DNA from: a virus
DNA: 64,000 nt
IMG/VR virus record: IMGVR_UViG_3300042908_001045
Location: 22,306 to 86,305 of that record
Reading direction: 5' to 3' (one strand)
Of this stretch, positions 59,888 through 64,000 are shown one piece after another. Below the pieces are notes generated by a model. The model searched no databases, was not told where the DNA came from, and was given only the letters and a program-made list of their open reading frames with translations. Made by a program: the position numbers and the translations under genes. Positions within the stretch are counted from its first letter, which is position 1; each line of letters starts with the position of its first letter.

Positions 59888-61850
59888 AGCAGCATCTAAT
59901 TCTTTTCTCCTAATATGTTTTAATGAAATATTGGTAAATAATTTTCTGTACCTAGTTCTTCATCTAATTCTCTAATTACTTTAAGTACTTCATCATCACT
60001 AATCGTGTTTTCTAAAACTTTTTTGGCTTCAGAGAGAGGAGGTGTCGTAGAATTAGAGGTTGCTGTTCCTGGTATTTTTTTCTGTAATGATTGTATAAAG
60101 AATAAAGGCCCATCCGCCATTTGAGGTATCCCTGCACTAATTTGCTCTGGCGTATAAGCACTATATTCACTTAATGAATCCAAATCAATCTTATTTGCTT
60201 TTTGCAATCGATATAAAGCTTTCTCTAGTTCTTTTTTATCAATATTTAATTTGTCTTGTAAGTGGAAAATAGGTAAATAATTTTCTGTTCCTAATTGTGT
60301 ATCTAAATCTTCGATAATTTCTAATATTTCATCATCTGTTATATCAATTGCTTTAGATACATTTGAAGCAGCTGTTTTAATTTCTGAGCCTGCTACTTTG
60401 TCTTGATTAGTTTGTTGTGAAGGAGCTATTTTAATTTGAAGACGTTGAAGCAGTAGTGTTTTAGATTCACTGTATTTTCTATTTAAATTTTCAATTACTT
60501 TTGATATTAAGTTTGCTTCTTCTGGTGATTTCATGTTTTTAATTAATTTATCAACAGAAGCAAAAGTATTGTTAGCAAGTTTTTCGTAATTAACCATTAA
60601 CTTGCTAAAGCCTGTCATATCGCTAGACTCAATTAATCTTAGTGCTTCTTCTTGAAAGTCTACTAAACTTTTTTCTTGTTGAGCAAGAATAGCACTAGAA
60701 CTAGATAATGGGTTAGATTTCTTATTAGAAGTTTGTTTTTTAGCTTTAGGTTTTTTCTCTTTTTTAGGTTTAGTTAACTCTAAATTTTGAAAATCTTTTT
60801 TATCTGTATTTAAGGGGTTATCTACGTCTGTACCTACAGGTTTATCTGTTTGCATCAAGAAAAACCATTGATAAATATAATCATCAGGAATTCCTGCATC
60901 AAGCTGTTCAGCAGTATATTGATTTGTTTCTTGTATAGTCCCTAAATCAAGTTTATCAGCTTTTTGTAAACGAAACAAAGCAGCATCTAATTCTTTTCTC
61001 CTAATATGTTTTAATTTATCTCTAAGATGAAATATTGGTAAATAATTTTCTGTACCTAGTTCTTCATCTAATTCTCTAATTACTTTAAGTACTTCATCAT
61101 CACTAATCGTGTTTTCTAAAACTTTTTCAGCTTCAGAGAGAGGAGGTGTCGTAGAATTAGAGGTTGCTGTTCCTGGTATTTTTTTCTGTAATGATTGTAT
61201 AAAGAATAAAGGCCCATCCGCTATTTGAGGTATCCCTGCACTAATTTGCTCTGGCGTATAAGCACTATATTCACTTAACGAATCTAAATCAATCTTATTT
61301 GCTTTTTGCAATCGATATAAAGCTTTCTCTAGTTCTTTCCTGTTAATGTTTAATTTGTCTTGTAGGTGGAAAATAGGTAAATAATTTTCTGTTCCTAGCT
61401 GTATGTCTAAATCTTCAATAATTGCTAATATTTCATCATCTGTTATATCAATTGCTTTAGATACATTTAAAGCAACTGTTTTAATTTCTGAGCCTGCTAC
61501 TTTGTCTTGATTGACTTGCTGTGGAGGAGCTATTTTAATTTGAAGACGCTGGAGTAGTAGTGTCTTAGACTCACTATATTTTCTATTTAAATTTTCAATT
61601 ACTTTTGATATTAAGTTCGCTTCTTCTGGTGATTTTATGTTTTTAACTAACTTATCAACAGAAGCAAAAGTATTGCTAGCAAGTTTTTCGTAATTAACCA
61701 TTAACTTGCTAAAGCCTGCCATATCGCTAGACTCAATCAGTTTTAATGCATCTTCTTGAAAGCCTACTAAATTTTTCTCTTGTTGAGCGAGAATAGCACT
61801 AGAACTAGATAATGGATTAGTTTTTTTATTAAGAGTTTGTGTTTGCGAAG
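59640..61850 (-). repeat. 1,104-bp tandem duplication in the tape measure gene
   Basis: Two copies of a 368-codon block. Matching points are about 1,091 bp apart to the left and 1,104 bp apart to the right of position 59924, because the left copy lacks 13 bp (corresponding to 61016-61028 in the right copy). Confidence 0.85.
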
Positions 61851-62847
61851 GCTGAGAGATGTTTTTAGCTTTAGTCTTTGATTTTGTAAATTGGCTCTTG
61901 GCTGCTGTTATTTTAGTTTTTTGTTCAGCTGTAGCAAATGTTTTTAGGCTATCTAGTTCTTTATGTAATTGTCCAATAAAAGCATTATATTGTTCAATAG
62001 AAATAGTTTGTAACTGTATTTGGTTAAAATACTCTTGCTGCTCTTTTTTAAGAGTTTCAATTTGTTGAATTACATTATTTGGACTCTGAAAAGCTGACGC
62101 AACCGCAGAGTTTTTAGTGTTTTTTGTTTTAGAAGTTTTTGTCTTTGGAGTTGACGATTGATTAACAATTTCAGTCGAAGCAACTGTTTCTAAAGAAACC
62201 TCTTTTGCTAAAATTTCTTTAATTTTTTTACCTGCTTTTTTAATTCTGGGTAATTCGTTTTGTATCCCTATTTCTACCCCTTCAACATATTTTTTACCTG
62301 CATCAATTCCAGATGTTGCAGGTGAACGTATACCAAGCTCTGTTTCAACTGCTTTTTTTAGTTTTTTACCTGCTATCTTGCCAACATCATCAATTGTATT
62401 AATTCCAGTTTTTACGCCCTCTAAAAATTGATGTCCAGTCTCTTTACCATCCGTCTTACTACTTGTCCCAGTAGATGATTTTTGACTACTTTTAGTTGTT
62501 TTACTTTCTTTAACGATTAAATCAACTTGTATTGTATTTTTTTGTCTTTTTAACCCAGCTAATTTATAACTTAAATCTGTTAATGCTTTGTCATTTACAA
62601 ATACGGTTAAGGGAGTTTGTTTTAGATACTTGTTAAGATTGTCGATATGTTCTTTCTTTTTGTCTAAATGCTTATTTAATTTATTTAAAGCAGAGTCATC
62701 AACTTTAATAGAAATTTTTTTAAATTTTAAGTTTTGCTCAATCTCTTTAACTGACGACTGAACAGATTTTTTAGCATTAGCTAATGTTTGCTCAAACTTA
62801 TCAGAGTCTAAGGATAATTGAACTATTAATTCACCTAAATTAGCCAT
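59920..62847 (-). CDS. tail tape measure protein, N-terminal part (975 aa)
   Basis: Start ATG 62847 (MANLGELIVQLSLDSDKFEQ) with GGTGA upstream is the classical beginning of tape measure proteins; a longer in-frame start at 62928 lacks support. The sequence contains the prefix coiled coils, a segment repeated later (KKYVEGVEIGIQNELPRIKK region), and alternating winged-helix-like units (LPIFHLQDKLNINRKELEKA and LPIFHLRDKLKHIRRKELDA). The frame ends ENYLPIFH-stop exactly where a 13-bp deletion occurs relative to the internal copy at 61016-61028. It was therefore once joined to the following 3563-residue frame in one protein of about 4,550 residues. Confidence 0.85.
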   Translation of the reverse strand: MANLGELIVQLSLDSDKFEQTLANAKKSVQSSVKEIEQNLKFKKISIKVDDSALNKLNKHLDKKKEHIDNLNKYLKQTPLTVFVNDKALTDLSYKLAGLKRQKNTIQVDLIVKESKTTKSSQKSSTGTSSKTDGKETGHQFLEGVKTGINTIDDVGKIAGKKLKKAVETELGIRSPATSGIDAGKKYVEGVEIGIQNELPRIKKAGKKIKEILAKEVSLETVASTEIVNQSSTPKTKTSKTKNTKNSAVASAFQSPNNVIQQIETLKKEQQEYFNQIQLQTISIEQYNAFIGQLHKELDSLKTFATAEQKTKITAAKSQFTKSKTKAKNISQPSQTQTLNKKTNPLSSSSAILAQQEKNLVGFQEDALKLIESSDMAGFSKLMVNYEKLASNTFASVDKLVKNIKSPEEANLISKVIENLNRKYSESKTLLLQRLQIKIAPPQQVNQDKVAGSEIKTVALNVSKAIDITDDEILAIIEDLDIQLGTENYLPIFHLQDKLNINRKELEKALYRLQKANKIDLDSLSEYSAYTPEQISAGIPQIADGPLFFIQSLQKKIPGTATSNSTTPPLSEAEKVLENTISDDEVLKVIRELDEELGTENYLPIFHLRDKLKHIRRKELDAALFRLQKADKLDLGTIQETNQYTAEQLDAGIPDDYIYQWFFLMQTDKPVGTDVDNPLNTDKKDFQNLELTKPKKEKKPKAKKQTSNKKSNPLSSSSAILAQQEKSLVDFQEEALRLIESSDMTGFSKLMVNYEKLANNTFASVDKLIKNMKSPEEANLISKVIENLNRKYSESKTLLLQRLQIKIAPSQQTNQDKVAGSEIKTAASNVSKAIDITDDEILEIIEDLDTQLGTENYLPIFHLQDKLNIDKKELEKALYRLQKANKIDLDSLSEYSAYTPEQISAGIPQMADGPLFFIQSLQKKIPGTATSNSTTPPLSEAKKVLENTISDDEVLKVIRELDEELGTENYLPIFH

Positions 62848-62857
62848 AATTTCACCA

Positions 62858-62886
62858 ATTGTATATATACAATATTGCCAAAACAA
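62858..62886 (-). promoter_or_regulatory. tape measure promoter with operator-like palindrome
   Basis: On the minus strand TTGTTT (complement of 62881-62886), 17-nt spacer, TACAAT (complement of 62858-62863). The perfect palindrome ATTGTATATATACAAT (62858-62873) covers the -10 and could bind a repressor controlling both divergent genes. Confidence 0.5.
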
Positions 62887-62903
62887 AAGCCGTTTATCAA
62901 TAA

Positions 62904-63467
62904 ATGCTATCACAAGAACTCTCCCCACATAGGGGACAGATAATAGGATTAGCGGCGTATTTGAATTTCCGGTTTGCTGCTAGAGACTTCTTATCTGAAG
63001 TATTAGCATACAAGCTAAGAATTAGAGTTGTGTTAAGAGACGGACCGGACATAGGGATAGTGAGATTCAACAAAGATGTAGAAATAATACTAACAGAATA
63101 CATGACGATAAAAGAGATGATAACAGTACCCGACTGGTTTGCAAAAATCAAGAGAAACGCTAGTAAACAGCGTTTCTGGGTGGGAGACGATTATATAGTC
63201 TCCTACTTTTGGAATCCAGAGATAGGGCAAGTAGTGGAATCAATGGACGATCGACGCAACGGACTGAATGCCGTTGATCGCTATAAATCCAAAGAGCTAG
63301 GCAGTGATGAAGCTGCTGTCCTGGCACAAATTCAATTAAGACTTGGCGAGAAAGAAGCCAAGATAGCGGCTAAAACGAGTATTCTGAATGCGTATGATGA
63401 ATACGTGCTTGACAGACAGAAGCGCTCGTTACCTGTTAAGAGCTTTGAAAAATGGGCAGCAAAATAA
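62904..63467 (+). CDS. protein of unknown function
   Basis: A 187-aa protein. It is mixed alpha/beta at first (GLAAYLNFRFAARDFLSEVL, IRVVLRDGPDIGIVRFNKDV) and helical and charged later (RLGEKEAKIAAKTSILNAYD). Codon choice is less AT-rich than the surrounding genes, suggesting separate origin. No motif recognised. It is divergent from the tape measure gene. Confidence 0.6.
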   Translation: MLSQELSPHRGQIIGLAAYLNFRFAARDFLSEVLAYKLRIRVVLRDGPDIGIVRFNKDVEIILTEYMTIKEMITVPDWFAKIKRNASKQRFWVGDDYIVSYFWNPEIGQVVESMDDRRNGLNAVDRYKSKELGSDEAAVLAQIQLRLGEKEAKIAAKTSILNAYDEYVLDRQKRSLPVKSFEKWAAK

Positions 63468-63501
63468 CCCACCTGACGAGTTCATTTGCAGCGTGAACGA
63501 A

Positions 63502-63517
63502 ACTGCCGAAAGGCAGT
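63502..63517 (+). promoter_or_regulatory. small GNRA-loop hairpin
   Basis: ACTGCC GAAA GGCAGT (63502-63517) lies between the 187-aa gene and the next gene; there is no T-run, so it is more likely an mRNA structure than a terminator. Confidence 0.4.
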
Positions 63518-63548
63518 CGTGGGAGCTGTTTACACCCACAGGAGGAAG

Positions 63549-63839
63549 ATGAAAGCATTAGAACGCCCACAGCAGTGGCACGCGAATAGGCTGGAATCAT
63601 TCAAAGATAAATTAATTCCATGCTATTCCGTTTCAGTCATCGTCTTAGGAGATGACGAGCTAGAAGAACAAAATAAATACTTTCCAGCCACGAGAGCTGG
63701 ATTAGCATCTGCTCAAGCTGCTAATGGAAGGCATTTATACAAGACTGAGATAGAGGCAAGGTATGTGATGCCGCATGGAATGAGTATGCAATCACCAGAG
63801 TTTGAGAACTGGTGTAGAGAGTGGAGAGTTTTGCTCTAG
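63549..63839 (+). CDS. protein of unknown function
   Basis: A 96-aa protein from ATG 63549, chosen because AGGAGGA lies immediately upstream; an in-frame start at 63486 would run through the hairpin and has no such site. It contains KLIPCYSVSVIVLGDDELEE and a C-terminal SMQSPEFENWCREWRVLL. No domain recognised. Confidence 0.6.
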   Translation: MKALERPQQWHANRLESFKDKLIPCYSVSVIVLGDDELEEQNKYFPATRAGLASAQAANGRHLYKTEIEARYVMPHGMSMQSPEFENWCREWRVLL

Positions 63840-63845
63840 AGTTTT

Positions 63846-63926
63846 GCTGTAAAGCACTTTTTTGTTGATTTGACAAGAAGTTTAAGAGTTAAAAGTTGTA
63901 ATTTGGATTAGCTGTAAAGCACTTTT
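63846..63926 (+). repeat. 16-bp direct repeat upstream of the right-edge promoter
   Basis: GCTGTAAAGCACTTTT occurs at 63846-63861 and 63911-63926, 65 bp apart. The pair lies upstream of a promoter; such repeats may be regulator-binding sites or short iterons. Confidence 0.55.
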
Positions 63927-63954
63927 GTATCCAAAACTTTTTTCTCTAAACTAC

Positions 63955-63983
63955 TTGACGGTAAAATAAAAGTAGTTTATGAT
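63955..63983 (+). promoter_or_regulatory. sigma70-type promoter reading out of the window
   Basis: TTGACG (63955-63960), 17-nt spacer, TATGAT (63978-63983), in the ACTTGAC context seen elsewhere; AAAGGAG follows. It must serve a gene beyond 64000. Confidence 0.7.
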
Positions 63984-64000
63984 AAAGGAGTAGTTGAGAG

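Noticed and set aside
62928-62928. Longer start for the tape measure N-terminal part
   Set aside because: The extra 27 residues overlap the divergent gene and promoter palindrome; MANLGEL at 62847 has a ribosome binding site and matches the usual beginning of tape measures.
1-64000. tRNA genes, integrase, attachment sites or a complete insertion sequence
   Set aside because: I looked for these and saw no cloverleaf, recombinase motif, or IS ends by eye; the IS1-like part at 22.6 kb is only a DNA-binding domain inside the sigma gene.

Overview
This AT-rich window (GC content judged by eye to be in the mid-thirties percent) is almost entirely a tailed-phage genome fragment with a siphovirus-type lambda-like tail, probably from a phage or phage-plasmid of a cyanobacterium. 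The cyanobacterial assignment is inference. It rests on the likely class II ribonucleotide reductase tail at the left edge, the SigF/B-like sigma factor and the overall composition. No host core gene, rRNA, tRNA, integrase or CRISPR array was found. Both ends are open: genes are cut at the left, and a promoter fires out at the right.

Left block (1-10.3 kb), replication and metabolism: the end of a ribonucleotide reductase, a TPR protein, a DnaQ-like exonuclease, a run of small duplicated unknown proteins, a minus-strand ParA, a winged-helix replication initiator followed by DnaB helicase, an ASCH protein, a zinc-ribbon protein, an ERF annealing protein, and a minus-strand sliding clamp (DnaN). 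Several of these genes sit behind near-consensus TTGACA-17-TATNNT promoters.

Head block (10.3-25.4 kb): large terminase, portal, a small acidic protein, MuF, a candidate capsid protease with a zinc ribbon, major capsid protein, decoration-like protein, and head-tail connectors. It is interrupted by two cargo islands. One (14.8-18.6 kb) carries HNH, SF2 helicase, XRE and unknown genes. The other (22.3-24.6 kb) carries a DUF3310 protein behind an attenuator-like leader, a sigma factor fused to an IS1/InsA-like zinc ribbon plus HTH, and an S74-chaperone fibre protein.

Tail block (24.6-42.4 kb and 49.2-62.8 kb): four tandem paralogous tail-tube-like proteins, one enlarged to 1201 aa by internal repeats; a gpG/GT-type chaperone pair with a probable -1 frameshift; then, on the minus strand, gpI, gpJ, two single-FN3-like proteins, a 1106-aa repeat fibre, a gpM-like protein and a gpK-like JAMM+NlpC peptidase. 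A second gpM-like gene and gpL lie divergently on the plus strand. The tape measure gene is far away on the minus strand. It is enormous (about 4,500 codons over two reading frames), carries an M23 peptidase domain, and appears split by a 13-bp deletion inside a 1,104-bp tandem duplication.

Between the two tail parts, 42.4-48.5 kb holds divergent RHH/HTH regulators and a tight plus-strand operon of small membrane and coiled-coil proteins, an FtsK/SpoIIIE-type DNA translocase, an unknown protein and dCTP deaminase. This operon and the sigma-transposase-domain fusion are the strongest candidates for undescribed biology here. The genes fit a large virus that brings its own clamp, helicase, annealing protein, nucleotide-pool enzymes, sigma factor and possibly a plasmid-type partition ATPase. 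DNA polymerase, primase and a recognisable lysis cassette are not in this window.
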